Part shown: positions 45,373-56,440 of the stretch, one piece after another
Numbering within the stretch: position 1 is the first letter of the stretch
Layout: each line of letters starts with the position of its first letter
NCBI GenBank assembly: GCA_031275405.1
Contig: JAISOV010000018.1
Location: 1-64,000, forward strand
Direction of reading: 5' to 3'
DNA from: Clostridium sp.
GTDB lineage: Bacteria; Bacillota; Clostridia; Lachnospirales; Lachnospiraceae
Length of the DNA: 64,000 bases
Made by a program: the position numbers and the translations under genes
Notes under the pieces: model-generated
Told to the model about the DNA's origin: nothing
Databases searched by the model: none
The model's input: the letters and a program-made list of their open reading frames with translations, nothing else

Positions 45373-45876
45373 TCAATAGCTCCTGATTTTGTCCGCGCTG
45401 TCGTCCGCAGTCTTGTCAATGCTCTTGATCCGCACGTCATACCCCACCGTTTCATTCACTTGGACATGCGCCAGATCCCCGCATTTTTTCTTGAGCAGCG
45501 CTTTTCCCAGAGGTGATTTGTCGCTGATCAGCCCCTCCAGAGAATTCCCCCGGACGGTGGTCACGATCCGGTAGGTCTCCTGCGTTCCATCGTCCAGGAA
45601 TTCCACGCAGACCGCGTTATCAATGCCTACTTCATCTTCCGCCGACTCGTCCGGAAGGATCTTCGCGGTGCGGACCATTCTTTCCAGATAACGGATCCGG
45701 CTCTCATTCTGGTTCTTCACGCGCTTTGCCGCAGAATACTCAAAATTCTCGCTCAGATCCCCGTGCAGCCTCGCTTCCTTTACGTCCTCCAAAGCTTTGG
45801 GGCGCACCACCAGCTTCCGGTATTCGATTTCTTCCTCCATCTTCCGAATGTCATTTTTCGTCAACGTATCATACAT
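45373..45876 (-). CDS. greA: GreA/GreB-family transcription elongation factor
   Basis: LTKNDIRKMEEEIEYRK...HGDLSENFEYSAAKRVKNQNESRIRYLE; ISDKSPLGKALLKKKCGD. Confidence 0.92.
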   Translation of the reverse strand: MYDTLTKNDIRKMEEEIEYRKLVVRPKALEDVKEARLHGDLSENFEYSAAKRVKNQNESRIRYLERMVRTAKILPDESAEDEVGIDNAVCVEFLDDGTQETYRIVTTVRGNSLEGLISDKSPLGKALLKKKCGDLAHVQVNETVGYDVRIKSIDKTADDSADKIRSY

Positions 45877-46290
45877 AATGACAACCATCCTTTCCCAGAA
45901 AGTAACGCATATTCTTTTTTCTCCTTTTATGGAATCCCTTGATTTATGTACCGCAGCCATGGCTTGCCGAACGGACACAGCTCCCTATTTTCTTTTGGGT
46001 GGGAACGCGAAACCCGCCATCCCTCATCCCTGCCTTCTGATCTTACCGTCCATATTTTAACACAACAGGGCTGGCGGAGGCAAGCTATTTCCGTTGCTGT
46101 CCGGCAGGATCCGCCAACAGTACTTCCCGCTGTCAGCAAGCTCTGCCGGTAACATTCCGCAAAGGCTTCTGACCGGCAGCTATTTACGCCGGTAGGCAGG
46201 GCCATCACAAAGGCGGCGCGAAGTCCCCATTCGCGCCGCCTTGCTTATAACCATAACTCTCAGCTCTTCCTTCCAAGCTTCCTGTTTCCC

Positions 46291-48060
46291 TTATTCCTCC
46301 GGCAGATCCACCGCGTCTCCGTACCTTGCTTCCCATGCCTGGGTACGCTCGTCGATGATGGCCTGCATACCGGAGTTAAGGTAATCCTGGTATCCGCTAT
46401 CCCATACGGTGTCAAACTGATCCGGCGTACAGGTGATCGCCTGCGCGAAGAGGGCGTCCCTCTTCTCCTTGAGCGGGGTGTTCATGCCTTCTTCCGACTT
46501 GATCTCGCTGAAGTGGAACGTCGGAGCCACAAAGCCGTAGTTGAAGTTGACTTCATATGTCCTTGCGATCAGAGCCGGATCCACGCCCGGAAAAGACAGG
46601 GCGCGCGTCGCGTAGGTCTTATCCGGATCCCCGTCGAACTGTACGCCGTTGATGGTAATGGTGTAGTCGATGTTGTTCAGGGAGTTCTGGATATACTCAT
46701 CCGTCGCGGTCAGCATCTGAATCGCGCCGTCCGCCGCGACCTCATGGTTCCTGCCTTCTTCGCCGACCTGGAGATACAGGCGGTTCTCAAGATCCGTGAT
46801 CCAGTTCAGGTACAATAAGGAAGCAATCGGCTCGTCATTGGTAGCCGGGAAGAACACTTTACGGTCTACCGTTCCGGCAATGTACTTTTTCGGAACGCCC
46901 GCGTCATTCAGGAACGGCTCGACAGCGATGTAATCGGCCTCTTCCCCTACGACGTTGTGCAGGTTGTAAGACCAGCCGTTCTCGCCGTCACGGTAAGGCT
47001 GGTTATGCTGGTGCTCCAGCGAGCCGACATAGCCGCTCTTGATCAGGTTATCCTCTGTGGTATCCCCTTCTCCGTACAGTGGGAAATCTTTCCAGATCAG
47101 GCCCTCGTTATACCATCTGTTCAGGATCTTTACGCTTTCTTTGACCCACGGCTTGCTGAAATGCCTGTCGTCAAAACCGTAAATATAGAGCTCCTTGTCC
47201 GTGATGTCGTCCGGGATGGAAGAACCCAGAAGGTTGTATGCCCTCCAGCCGACGTCAAAGCTTAAGCCAAACGGGATGATCTGACTCGCGTCCGCGCCCA
47301 GCAGCGTCTCCGCGTTGTCGCGGAAAGCAATCAGCACCGCCTCGAACTCTTCCAGCGTAGTAGGCAGTTCCAGGCCGAGTTTTTCCAGCCAGTCCTTCCG
47401 GACAAAGGTATTGATACGGCCGTTATCGGACAGGAAAGCCTCAAGCGCCCACAGCTGTCCTGTCACAGGATCCTTGTCATAGTACATATTGGTCGTTCCG
47501 AGCAGATCCCAGAGGGCGGGAATCAGCGCCGCGTATTTGTCCACGTACTCTGCCAGATCCGTCACGCCGCCCATGTTGGCATACTGCTGGATAGCAGCGT
47601 AGTTGTAAGTAACGCATACGTCCGGCGCGCTCCCGCTTGCCAGCAGATTATTGACGTCGTCCGCTTCCGTCCAGCGCGGAACCGGCACATAAGTCACGTT
47701 CACATTGTGGTCGCGTAACATTCCCTCCTTGATCCAGTCCGTCCAGACGTTGTCTTCCGGCGCCGTCTTGCCGCCGTCTAAGCCTCGGTCAAAAATTTCG
47801 ACCGTAATATCCCTGGTTTCCGTGAAACGGTATTTGTCGTCCACGAATTCCAGACCCAGTTCCGCCAAAGTCGCTTCGTCCAGCGCCCCTGTATCCGGCG
47901 GGGCGACTTCCGCCTGGGACGGCGTTTCCGCGGAGCTTACCGATTCCGCGCTCGAAGAAGACGCCTCTTCCGTCGCGTCGCCCGACCCGCAGGCCGCCAG
48001 CAGGGACAGGGACAAAACGGTCGCCATGGCAGCCGCAGCTGCTCTGTGTAGCTTTTTCAT
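46291..48060 (-). CDS. Extracellular solute-binding lipoprotein (LplA-type carbohydrate ABC transporter)
   Basis: Lipobox LSLLAACGSG; FDRGLDGGKTAPEDNVWTDWIKEGML. Confidence 0.93.
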   Translation of the reverse strand: MKKLHRAAAAAMATVLSLSLLAACGSGDATEEASSSSAESVSSAETPSQAEVAPPDTGALDEATLAELGLEFVDDKYRFTETRDITVEIFDRGLDGGKTAPEDNVWTDWIKEGMLRDHNVNVTYVPVPRWTEADDVNNLLASGSAPDVCVTYNYAAIQQYANMGGVTDLAEYVDKYAALIPALWDLLGTTNMYYDKDPVTGQLWALEAFLSDNGRINTFVRKDWLEKLGLELPTTLEEFEAVLIAFRDNAETLLGADASQIIPFGLSFDVGWRAYNLLGSSIPDDITDKELYIYGFDDRHFSKPWVKESVKILNRWYNEGLIWKDFPLYGEGDTTEDNLIKSGYVGSLEHQHNQPYRDGENGWSYNLHNVVGEEADYIAVEPFLNDAGVPKKYIAGTVDRKVFFPATNDEPIASLLYLNWITDLENRLYLQVGEEGRNHEVAADGAIQMLTATDEYIQNSLNNIDYTITINGVQFDGDPDKTYATRALSFPGVDPALIARTYEVNFNYGFVAPTFHFSEIKSEEGMNTPLKEKRDALFAQAITCTPDQFDTVWDSGYQDYLNSGMQAIIDERTQAWEARYGDAVDLPEE

Positions 48061-48159
48061 GATGGTTCCTCCTTTAATCATTGATGATGGCTGAAAAGAA
48101 AACATGGGGACTTTCCAGCTGCCTTTATGCCCACCGCAGCAAAGCTGCGGATAAAGCCG

Positions 48160-49092
48160 CTATTCCTTTACCGCGCCCAGGGTCACGCCGGTGATGAAAT
48201 ATTTCTGTAAGAACGGATAGATGATCAGGATCGGCACCGTGGCGAACATGACGGTCGCCGCCCGGATCGTCTCTCCCACGCCCGGCGTATTGAAGCCCTC
48301 CTGCTGCGCCACCTCGATACTGTTCGTAGAGTTCAGCAGGTTATACAGCAGCAGCTGGATCGGATAGAGGTCACGGTTGCGCACATACATCAGCGCGTCC
48401 GCGAAGCCGTTCCACCGCCCTACGGCATAGAAGAGGGCAAGGGTCGCCAGTACCGGGGTAGACAGCGGCAGATAGATCCTGATCAGCACCGTCAAAGGAC
48501 CCGCTCCGTCGATCTCCGCCGATTCCCGCAGACTCATGGGGATCCCGTAGAAGAAGCTTCTCATGATGATCATGTTGAATACGGAAAGGCAGCTCGGGAT
48601 GATCAGGACGAGCGCCGTATCCAGCATATTGAGGTTCTTCAGCAGCAGATAAGTCGGTATGGTTCCCGCCCCGAAATACATCGTCACGATGATGATCACG
48701 TTGAAGATCCCGCGCCCTTTCAGGTTCTCATAGGTCAGCGGGTACGCGCAGACGATGGTCATGAACAAGGAAACGAGCGTACAGACGACCGTGAGGGCCG
48801 CCGTCCATAACAGCGACCGGATATATCTTACATCGGTCAGGATCGTGGTATAGGCTTCAAAATTCAGATCCACCGGCAGAAGCGCCACCCTGTTCCCCAC
48901 CAGTGCCTCGGCGGAGGAAAGGGAACGCGCCAGCAGGTTCACCAAAGGCAGGACGCAGACGATGATAATTAACAGGCATAAGAAAGCAACGACCCAGTCG
49001 CCCGCTTTATGGGAGACGGATTTCACCATCCCGGAATGCCCCTGGAGCTTCTTTTCAAGATCCCCGGCTTTTTTACTCTTCGTAGTTTCCAT
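48160..49092 (-). CDS. Carbohydrate ABC transporter permease (LplC type)
   Basis: FNMIIMRSFFYGIPMSLRESAEIDGAGPLTVLIRIYLPLSTPVLATL. Confidence 0.95.
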   Translation of the reverse strand: METTKSKKAGDLEKKLQGHSGMVKSVSHKAGDWVVAFLCLLIIIVCVLPLVNLLARSLSSAEALVGNRVALLPVDLNFEAYTTILTDVRYIRSLLWTAALTVVCTLVSLFMTIVCAYPLTYENLKGRGIFNVIIIVTMYFGAGTIPTYLLLKNLNMLDTALVLIIPSCLSVFNMIIMRSFFYGIPMSLRESAEIDGAGPLTVLIRIYLPLSTPVLATLALFYAVGRWNGFADALMYVRNRDLYPIQLLLYNLLNSTNSIEVAQQEGFNTPGVGETIRAATVMFATVPILIIYPFLQKYFITGVTLGAVKE

Positions 49093-49159
49093 AAATCTAC
49101 ACTCCTCCTATTCCTAATGTTCCCTGTCTGACTCATTCAGATCTCTGTTTTCCAGAGGC

Positions 49160-49756
49160 CTATTTCTCGGAGAAATATTTCTCGGAGAAATACTTCTCCT
49201 GGGCGGCCTCCCATACGGGCTGATAATCGCTCACATCCGTGGGCGGACTGTCCGTTCCGCTATGCCGCCGCGCCAGGCGGCTGTCCTCTTCCAAGGAAAC
49301 GGTGCCGTAGTTCACGCCGGCGGCTACGTAATAGATGTTTCCGTTCGGCTGTGTGTTCCTTGTCAGAAACAGCAGATACTCTTTCCCCGCTTCCATCATG
49401 TCATATCCGGCAATGTGGTACCTCACATCTGCCTCCGGATCATAGACCTCATTTTCCAGAACCGTGATAAAATCTCCGGCTTCCAGCTCTGCCGCCGTAT
49501 CTTTATAGATTTCCGTGACTTCCACCTGCGAAAAGGTATAGCCGGAAACCAGAATGCCATGATCCAGGGTCAATACCGGCGTCTCCTGCTCTTTGCGCGT
49601 ACCCCTGATGATCGTGCTGCTGTACGCCTCCATTTCATCCAGCGTCGCGAAGCCCGGGAGTTTTGCTTCCACATCCTGGTGCTTCGTCCGGCTTCCGCAG
49701 CCTGCAAGAAACAAAACCGCCGCAATGATCGGGAGCATATTTACTTTTTTCCTCAT
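49160..49756 (-). CDS. Hypothetical lipoprotein with repeat-derived C-terminus
   Basis: Lipobox VLFLAGCGS; ends EKYFSEKYFSEK (15-bp tandem repeat at 49161-49190). Confidence 0.7.
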   Translation of the reverse strand: MRKKVNMLPIIAAVLFLAGCGSRTKHQDVEAKLPGFATLDEMEAYSSTIIRGTRKEQETPVLTLDHGILVSGYTFSQVEVTEIYKDTAAELEAGDFITVLENEVYDPEADVRYHIAGYDMMEAGKEYLLFLTRNTQPNGNIYYVAAGVNYGTVSLEEDSRLARRHSGTDSPPTDVSDYQPVWEAAQEKYFSEKYFSEK

Positions 49757-49785
49757 GAAATTCTCCTTTCCATCAGTATTTAATT

Positions 49786-50313
49786 TTAATAGATTGCCGA
49801 TATACCAGCAATATCATCCGACAGAGGATACGCTTTGTTATTAAATCCTGTGGCTCTCATAACAGAAATACTTTCCTTATCACTTTGACAATGGGCAAGC
49901 CCTAAAGCATGGCCTACTTCATGAACGATAGTTTCCTGTCTTTCACTGGCTGTCGCTTTAGTAAAAGCGTAATAATAAGTTATGACATGATAGTTATCAT
50001 TGTGGTGAAGGCATATTGCATATGTTCCATTGTCTACATTAAAATCTCCATAAAAATAAATATTTTCATTTGATGAAGCACTAGATATACCTATTTCAGA
50101 ACAGTATGTTTCCCACTTTTCTACATAAGTAATTGTTTCGGAAGTATATGGTCCGACAAACGTACTAATGTTGTACTTAACATTACTAGGATTACTCAAT
50201 ACCCAGCCGTTTGCTATATGTGCCCTTACTTCAATATGCCAAAAACTGGAAATAATTATAATGGTACAACAGTATAGTATAAAGCTTGCCGCTTTTTTAT
50301 TAAATTTTTTCAA
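49786..50313 (-). CDS. Matrixin-like (M10-type) secreted zinc metalloprotease
   Basis: Signal-like N-terminus; HEVGHALGLAHC (HExxHxxGxxH) followed by SVMRA Met-turn-like segment. Confidence 0.85.
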   Translation of the reverse strand: MKKFNKKAASFILYCCTIIIISSFWHIEVRAHIANGWVLSNPSNVKYNISTFVGPYTSETITYVEKWETYCSEIGISSASSNENIYFYGDFNVDNGTYAICLHHNDNYHVITYYYAFTKATASERQETIVHEVGHALGLAHCQSDKESISVMRATGFNNKAYPLSDDIAGISAIY

Positions 50314-50415
50314 AGCAGAAACCTCCTATTTAATAAGTTTATCATAGTTAACAGTTACATAAAAGCTTACCCAGTGGTATCATAATAAACGGAACTTAAT
50401 GCCTGTAGCGTCTCT

Positions 50416-51420
50416 CTACCAGATGCCCCGTTCGCCCATCTTCTCGGCAATGGCATTCGAGCCAAGGACGAAGATCAGCCCTACGATGGACTGGAATAAG
50501 CCTACCGCAGTCGCCAGGGCGAACTGGTTGCTCTTAAGGCCCCAGTTGTACACAAAGACCGACAAGACGTTGCTGACGTCCTTGACCATGGAATTGGCCA
50601 AGGTATACGGCCTGTCGAAATCGCTTCCCACGATACGCCCTAAGGCCATGATCAGCAGGATGATGATCGTCGGCTTCAGCCCCGGCAGGGTAATGTGCCA
50701 GATCTTGCGCAGCCTGGTCGCCCCGTCCACGGAAGCCGCCTCATAAAGTTCCGGGCTGATACTGGTGATCGCCGCCAGATAAATGATGGTGTTCCAGCCC
50801 ACGCTCTGCCAGATCCCCAGGAAAATATAAGTCAGCACCCAGTTCGCGGACTGATCCAGGAAATGGATCGGGCCAAGACCCAGACGGCCTAAAACAATGT
50901 TGATCAGACCCTGTGTCGGAGGGTTGGGCGCAAACAGCTGGAGCGCCATGCTGGAAATAATGATCCAGGAAAGGAAATGCGGCATATAGGCGACCGTCTG
51001 CGTGACCCGTTTGAACCGCTTGAAAGCCAGCTCGTTCAGCAGCAGGGCCAGTATGATCGGAGCCGGGAAGCCAAGCACCAGATCCAGCAGGTTCAGCGTG
51101 ACGGTATTGCGCAGGGCCTGCAAGAAATCCCGGTTCACAAACGCTTTCAGGAACCAATCGAAGCCGTTGTGGGCCGCCCAAGGCACTTCCCATACCGGCT
51201 TAAGGAAATTGTTCTCTTTGAACGCCATCAGAATGTTCGTCATCGGCGCATAGCGGAAAATAACAAAATAAGAAATGGGCAGCAGGAGCATGAGATACAG
51301 GATCCCGTGTCTCTTGAAATAGATGAGCCTCTTCTGTCCTTTGGTAAGCCTGATCTGCGACGTCCCGCCGCTTTCTGTTCCGGCCAAGCCGGTGAGACTT
51401 TTGGAGCTTTTTGCTTCCAT
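50416..51420 (-). CDS. ABC transporter permease (LplB type)
   Basis: LYEAASVDGATRLRKIWHITLPGLKPTIIILLIMALG. Confidence 0.95.
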   Translation of the reverse strand: MEAKSSKSLTGLAGTESGGTSQIRLTKGQKRLIYFKRHGILYLMLLLPISYFVIFRYAPMTNILMAFKENNFLKPVWEVPWAAHNGFDWFLKAFVNRDFLQALRNTVTLNLLDLVLGFPAPIILALLLNELAFKRFKRVTQTVAYMPHFLSWIIISSMALQLFAPNPPTQGLINIVLGRLGLGPIHFLDQSANWVLTYIFLGIWQSVGWNTIIYLAAITSISPELYEAASVDGATRLRKIWHITLPGLKPTIIILLIMALGRIVGSDFDRPYTLANSMVKDVSNVLSVFVYNWGLKSNQFALATAVGLFQSIVGLIFVLGSNAIAEKMGERGIW

Positions 51421-51760
51421 ATGTATCCCTCCTTATTCGTGAGACATGACGCCAGGAATCCGCTTCGCGGACTACATGGTTCGCGGGCATTCGCCTAACG
51501 GTTGCCCCGCAGCCGTTTTGGCCGCTTCGCAGCCGCTTGACTTCATACAGTCTTCTGCTTGTAAACCATCAGAATCCTCCTGTACTTGTCAAGGCCGCTT
51601 CGCGGCACAAAGTGTACTTCGCACACTTGGCTCCTTGCTTACGCGTATGCTGCCATGCTTGCCCCGCAATCATGGCAAGGGCATGGCCGTGCGGCCTATC
51701 CTGTCCTGCGGACAGGATCTCTTGATTCCCCCCTTTTGACGGGAGAACCATCCCGATCCG

Positions 51761-52015
51761 TCAGCCTTTTGCCGGATCCGGCTTCTGGAATGGTTTCAGC
51801 AGGTAGATCCACGCGATCCTCCAGAGGACATTCCCTCCGAAAAACAGCCCGAAAAAGAGGAACATCGACCAGATACCCATAATCTGGTTCGCCGCGCACA
51901 GCACCACCGTGCCGAACGCAATACCGAAGATCCCCGCCACATACAGGAACCCCGCGGCAGCCGTGACGACCGGATTCTTCTCCACCACAGGCATAAATCT
52001 GAATTTCTTCTTCAT
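51761..52015 (-). CDS. Small two-TM membrane protein
   Basis: 84 aa, MKKKFRFMPVVEKNPVVTAAAGFLYVAGIFGIAFGTVVLC... Confidence 0.6.
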   Translation of the reverse strand: MKKKFRFMPVVEKNPVVTAAAGFLYVAGIFGIAFGTVVLCAANQIMGIWSMFLFFGLFFGGNVLWRIAWIYLLKPFQKPDPAKG

Positions 52016-52435
52016 GCACCCTGTCCTCCCACATTTTTTATAAGATTTTTGGATATACAGCTGATCTTTTATTTATTTATACCATGAAATCAAGACTTCC
52101 GCTTATCAGATTTTGCTCTTTTGCCATTCATATATTGCTCATTTTCTTTTTATTCGCGATATTTTTTCAACATTTTTCATCATATTGTCTTTTTCTTTCA
52201 TCTGTGATAGAATGTTCGTGAAGAAATTGATGAAAATGACGCCTGATTTCCAGACGGCATTATCTATATTACCAAGTCCGTCCGCGTCCGAAAACTGCAA
52301 TTTCTGATTGGAGAAGCAGGGGCAACGGAGAGATGTTGAATCCGGAAAGGTCTGGGTGGAATGGGGTCTGGCGGAAATGGTCCGGCGGAAGAGTCCTGGC
52401 CGGAAGAATTTTATTAGGTAAGAAAGGAGTTCTAT

Positions 52436-53422
52436 ATGGAAAACATTTCTAACCAGCTATGGAACAACAACCTGATTCCTCAATATTTGCAGCAGCAGAC
52501 GGAAGACCAGTTCCACCGAATCGTAGAAGGCGATTACGAATTTGTGGATTACCTTCCGGGTTCCTCTCTCCGCTTCTGGGTCAACAATCTGCCTGTGAAT
52601 TACCCCCTGCACTGGCACCCTGCCGTAGAAATGATCATGCCCTTGGAAAACAGCTATACCGTCATCGTAAAATCGGAGGAATACCATCTTTCTCCCGGCG
52701 ATATTTTCATCATCCCAGCCGGGGAGCTTCATCATCTGATTGCCCCCGCCACGGGCGTCCGGCTGATTTACTTATTTGACTTCACGGTTCTTTCGCGGAT
52801 ACGGGGCTTTTCTTACCTGGCGACCTATCTTTCCCAGCCCATCCTGATTCCTAAGGAGAGCCAGAATGAATTTTATGACGCGCAGGCGCTGCTGATGCTG
52901 GAGATGTGCAACGATTATTTCAGCGACAACGCCCTGCGGGAGCTGCTGATCTATGCCCACCTTCTGCGTTTTTTCGCCGGTTACGGGAAGCGCCGCATGA
53001 ACGCGGAAAACGCGCTTCCCTACGGCAACGGGGCGGCCCGGCAGATGACCCTGCTGGAGAAACTGAACAAGACGTTTGAATACGTGGACAGTCACTTCAC
53101 GGAGAGCCTGACCTTGGAGATGGCGGCGGATGTGGCGGGCTTTTCCAAATTCCATTTTTCCAGACTGTTCAAGCAATGCTCCGGCTACAATTTCTACGAC
53201 TATTTATGCTACCGCAGGATCAAGTCCGCCGAAAGCCTTCTGCTGAAGCCCAGCCTGTCCATTACGGAGATCGCCCTGCAGTCCGGCTTCTGCAGCCTGT
53301 CTACTTTTAACCGCGTGTTCAAGAAGCTGAAAAACTGTACGCCCTCGGAATACCGCAGCCTGTACCATAAAGATCTGCATGATATGGTAGAAAAAACGAC
53401 CACTCCGGAAAGAAACGGCTGA
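52436..53422 (+). CDS. AraC-family transcriptional regulator with cupin-type sensor
   Basis: LHWHPAVEMIMPLENSYTVIV...YHLSPGDIFIIPAGELHHL; AraC C-terminus FSKFHFSRLFKQCSGYNFYDYL. Confidence 0.94.
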   Translation: MENISNQLWNNNLIPQYLQQQTEDQFHRIVEGDYEFVDYLPGSSLRFWVNNLPVNYPLHWHPAVEMIMPLENSYTVIVKSEEYHLSPGDIFIIPAGELHHLIAPATGVRLIYLFDFTVLSRIRGFSYLATYLSQPILIPKESQNEFYDAQALLMLEMCNDYFSDNALRELLIYAHLLRFFAGYGKRRMNAENALPYGNGAARQMTLLEKLNKTFEYVDSHFTESLTLEMAADVAGFSKFHFSRLFKQCSGYNFYDYLCYRRIKSAESLLLKPSLSITEIALQSGFCSLSTFNRVFKKLKNCTPSEYRSLYHKDLHDMVEKTTTPERNG

Positions 53423-53514
53423 TTTCCTGAAATCGGGAAAAGCAGGGATCTCCCATATCTTTTCTGTGTTCCGCCGCGTATATCCCTGCCTGTCCCTTTC
53501 ACGGCTCATAGGAC

Positions 53515-53603
53515 TTATCGGAAGCTGCCAGCGGCTTCCGATAAAAGGCGCGGCCCTATGCGCCGCAGTTCGATTGCAGGAAGCTGTTCCTGCTTCTTGT
53601 AAT
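53515..53603. repeat. Three-hairpin dispersed element, copy B
   Basis: TTATCGGAAGCTGCCAGCGGCTTCCGATAA, GGCGC/GCGCC, ATTGCAGGAAGC/GCTTCTTGTAAT. Confidence 0.85.
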
Positions 53604-54080
53604 GTAAGCTTCCACCCCGTCCCGGGGGATTTCCAGGGCCACGGCCAGCTCGCCGTAGAGATTCTCCTCCGCCATTTTGAAATATTTGGCATCTACGGCG
53701 GTCACTTTCCTGCCTGCCTGGATACGTTTCTGCTTCCGCTCAAAAATCGTCTTGATGATCTTGACCCACGCCTCGCACCGGTTGCTCTTCATGCACACCC
53801 GGTACTCCTGCTCCAGCATTTTTTCATTCGTGATGGTGATCAGCGGAATCTGCGGGATCCCCCGGATCAGCTCGTCCGCTTCTTCTCTGGTCAGCACGTT
53901 TCTCATGGACTCCTGCGCGGCGTCCACCGGGATATAGACCGTGCTGGCGGCCACATAAAGCGGTTTGAGGATATAATATTCCCGCTCCCTGTCCACGCCC
54001 GGCATATTCAACGTCGTAATGTCCTCAATGCTGCACACGCCCTTGCTTCCGCAGATCACACGATCCTTTTTCTTGAACAC
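53556..54080 (-). CDS. CarD-family transcriptional regulator
   Basis: MFKKKDRVICGSKGVCSIEDITTL...YYILKPLYVAASTVYIPVD. Confidence 0.88.
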   Translation of the reverse strand: MFKKKDRVICGSKGVCSIEDITTLNMPGVDREREYYILKPLYVAASTVYIPVDAAQESMRNVLTREEADELIRGIPQIPLITITNEKMLEQEYRVCMKSNRCEAWVKIIKTIFERKQKRIQAGRKVTAVDAKYFKMAEENLYGELAVALEIPRDGVEAYITRSRNSFLQSNCGA

Positions 54081-54602
54081 GCTTTCACTTCCTTTCTCCT
54101 AAGGCTCCCATCCATGTATTCCGGCACACGGCCTAAGATTCTCCCGCCACAAGTTATGGAAAAATGCTCTCCATAGAAAAGCCCTGCCGTCTCTGCCGTC
54201 TCTGCCGTTTTTGCCGTTTCTTCCGCCTTTTATCCTGCCTCCACCACAACCGTTATGGATCGTGCCTTTATCCTACTTCTATCATAACCATTCTGGATCG
54301 TGATAACCACATTTTAACAGATTAAATTGCCGAATGTCAGTAAAATTTTATCTTTCCAGCCAATTTCGTGATAATGTACAAAAAATGAGATGTTAATTTG
54401 TTCGGCTTGTCTAGTCTGCAACATGCAGCAGTCTCGGATCTTTCTGTGGCTGCCTCCCTCCCCACCAGCCAGCCCCGGACTTCCAGGTCTCTGTCCGAAC
54501 ATATATTCGGCGCTTTTTTCCAATTGCTTTACGGCCGGATCTGCGCTATACTAAGAACCAGGAAGCACGCCGGACAAGCCGGCGGCAGAAGGGACGACCG
54601 AC

Positions 54603-55721
54603 ATGACGAAACAGGAAATATCCGAAATCAAGAGACTGTTCACCCCCACGAACTGCTCCATTACCCGTATCTGCGGCTGCTATGTGGACGGAGAGAAAAA
54701 CAAGAAGGCCGAACTGAACCAGGCTTTCCTCTCCTTGGCGGAGGAAGATATGTTCAAGTATTTTGACCTCCTGCGCAGGCTCCTCTCCGGCAGGGTCGGC
54801 AGGAACCTTCTGACCTTGGAGTTTCCTTTAGAAGCAGAGAAAGAAGGAAGCGCCCACGAAGCCCTCCTGGAGCTGAAGGCCAGCAAGCTGAAAGAGGATT
54901 CTCTGCTGGAAGCCTTTTACGACCATATCATAGAAGCTTATGAATATACCGGGAATTACCTGATCCTTCTCATCCACGACGTGTATGACGTTCCCGGCAG
55001 GACGTCGGACGGCCTGACGATGGACGACGCTTCCGCTGACGTCTATGAGTACCTCTTAGCGGGTATCTTCCCTGTAAATCTCTCCAAGCCGGGGCTTAGC
55101 TACCATGCGGCGGAAAATACTTTCGGCAACCGGATACGGGACTGGATCGTCGGGCCGCCGGAAACCGGCTTCCTTTTTCCCGCTTTCCATGACCGTGGGG
55201 CGGATCTGCACAGCATCCTGTATTACTCCAAAAATCCGGAAGAATTAAAAGACAGCTTCGCGGCTCACATGTTCGGCGTAACGCTGCCCTTATCCGCTTC
55301 CGGCCAGAAAGAGACTTTCCATGCTCTGATCGAAAGAACCCTCGGGGAAACCTGTAACCTGGAAACGGTCAAAAGCATCCATGAGAAACTGAGCGAGCTG
55401 GCGGAAGAACATCAGGAAGAGCCGCAGCCTCTCCCGCTGCGCAAGGAAGAGGTGAAGAGCCTGCTGGCCGCCAGCGGCGCCGCCGATGAAAAACTGGCGG
55501 AATTTGATCGCTGTTATGAAGAAATCGCCGGGGAGAACGCTTCCCTCCTGGTAGATAATGTGATCAGCCGGAAAAGCTTTGACGTCAAGACCCCTGACGT
55601 CTCCATCCATGTCAATCCCCAGCGTCCGGATCTGATCCGTACCCAGACGGTGAACGGGAAAAAATGCCTGGTCATTGAACTGGACGGAACGGTGGAAGTG
55701 AACGGGATCACCTGTCAGTAA
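54603..55721 (+). CDS. DUF4317-like protein
   Basis: [45 protein letters not shown]. Confidence 0.75.
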   Translation: MTKQEISEIKRLFTPTNCSITRICGCYVDGEKNKKAELNQAFLSLAEEDMFKYFDLLRRLLSGRVGRNLLTLEFPLEAEKEGSAHEALLELKASKLKEDSLLEAFYDHIIEAYEYTGNYLILLIHDVYDVPGRTSDGLTMDDASADVYEYLLAGIFPVNLSKPGLSYHAAENTFGNRIRDWIVGPPETGFLFPAFHDRGADLHSILYYSKNPEELKDSFAAHMFGVTLPLSASGQKETFHALIERTLGETCNLETVKSIHEKLSELAEEHQEEPQPLPLRKEEVKSLLAASGAADEKLAEFDRCYEEIAGENASLLVDNVISRKSFDVKTPDVSIHVNPQRPDLIRTQTVNGKKCLVIELDGTVEVNGITCQ

Positions 55722-56440
55722 TACATCCCTCTGCCGCAGCACATGCCGCCCCCGCCAAGGAACACGTTGCAGATGATATTCGCGATACATAATTTCAGGC
55801 ACATATTTCCGTTTCCCATGGCGGGATAGCCATAGGCGGCCTGACGCTGTTCGTACCAGCTGCTGCCGTTTTCAAACCGATGTACCAGGTTTTCATACTC
55901 CCGGCTGCTCGGTTCCATAGCGGCGGCCCTGCGGGCATGTTCCAGCCCCGCCACATTGTTGCCCAGGCCGGAGTGCGCGATGGCGCTGTAATAATACCAC
56001 CGGGCATTCCGCCCCTGCTGCCCCATGCCGTCCAGAGCCGTCCTCGCTTCTTTATAATAGCCGCTGCGGAGATAGTTCCCGGCGGCCCTTAAATAAGTAT
56101 CTTCCTCATACCCGGCGTTTTCGCTCTGCCCGAAGCCTCCATAGAAACCGCCAAATCCTCCGAAGCCGCCGAACGGATCCCTTTCCCGGCTTCCCCGGCC
56201 TGTTCCCGAACCGCTTCCGTAGCTCCCGCCGTCATAAGATCCATATCCCTCGGTGCGCTCTTTCATGACCTGCTGATAAGCCGACTGGATTTCCTTAAAA
56301 GTTTCCTCTGCCTGCTCCTTGCGGGGATTGTTGATGTTGGCATCGGGATGGTACCTACGGCTCAGTGATTTATATGCTTTTTTGATTTCTTCTTCGGTGG
56401 CATTCCTGCCGACACCCAGTACCTGGTATGGATCCCTCAT
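55715..56440 (-). CDS. J-domain (DnaJ-like) protein
   Basis: [38 protein letters not shown]. Confidence 0.92.
   Translation of the reverse strand: MRDPYQVLGVGRNATEEEIKKAYKSLSRRYHPDANINNPRKEQAEETFKEIQSAYQQVMKERTEGYGSYDGGSYGSGSGTGRGSRERDPFGGFGGFGGFYGGFGQSENAGYEEDTYLRAAGNYLRSGYYKEARTALDGMGQQGRNARWYYYSAIAHSGLGNNVAGLEHARRAAAMEPSSREYENLVHRFENGSSWYEQRQAAYGYPAMGNGNMCLKLCIANIICNVFLGGGGMCCGRGMYY

Noticed and set aside
53513-53605. tRNA gene (GTTCGATT-like sequence)
   Set aside because: No acceptor/anticodon arms; part of the three-hairpin element.
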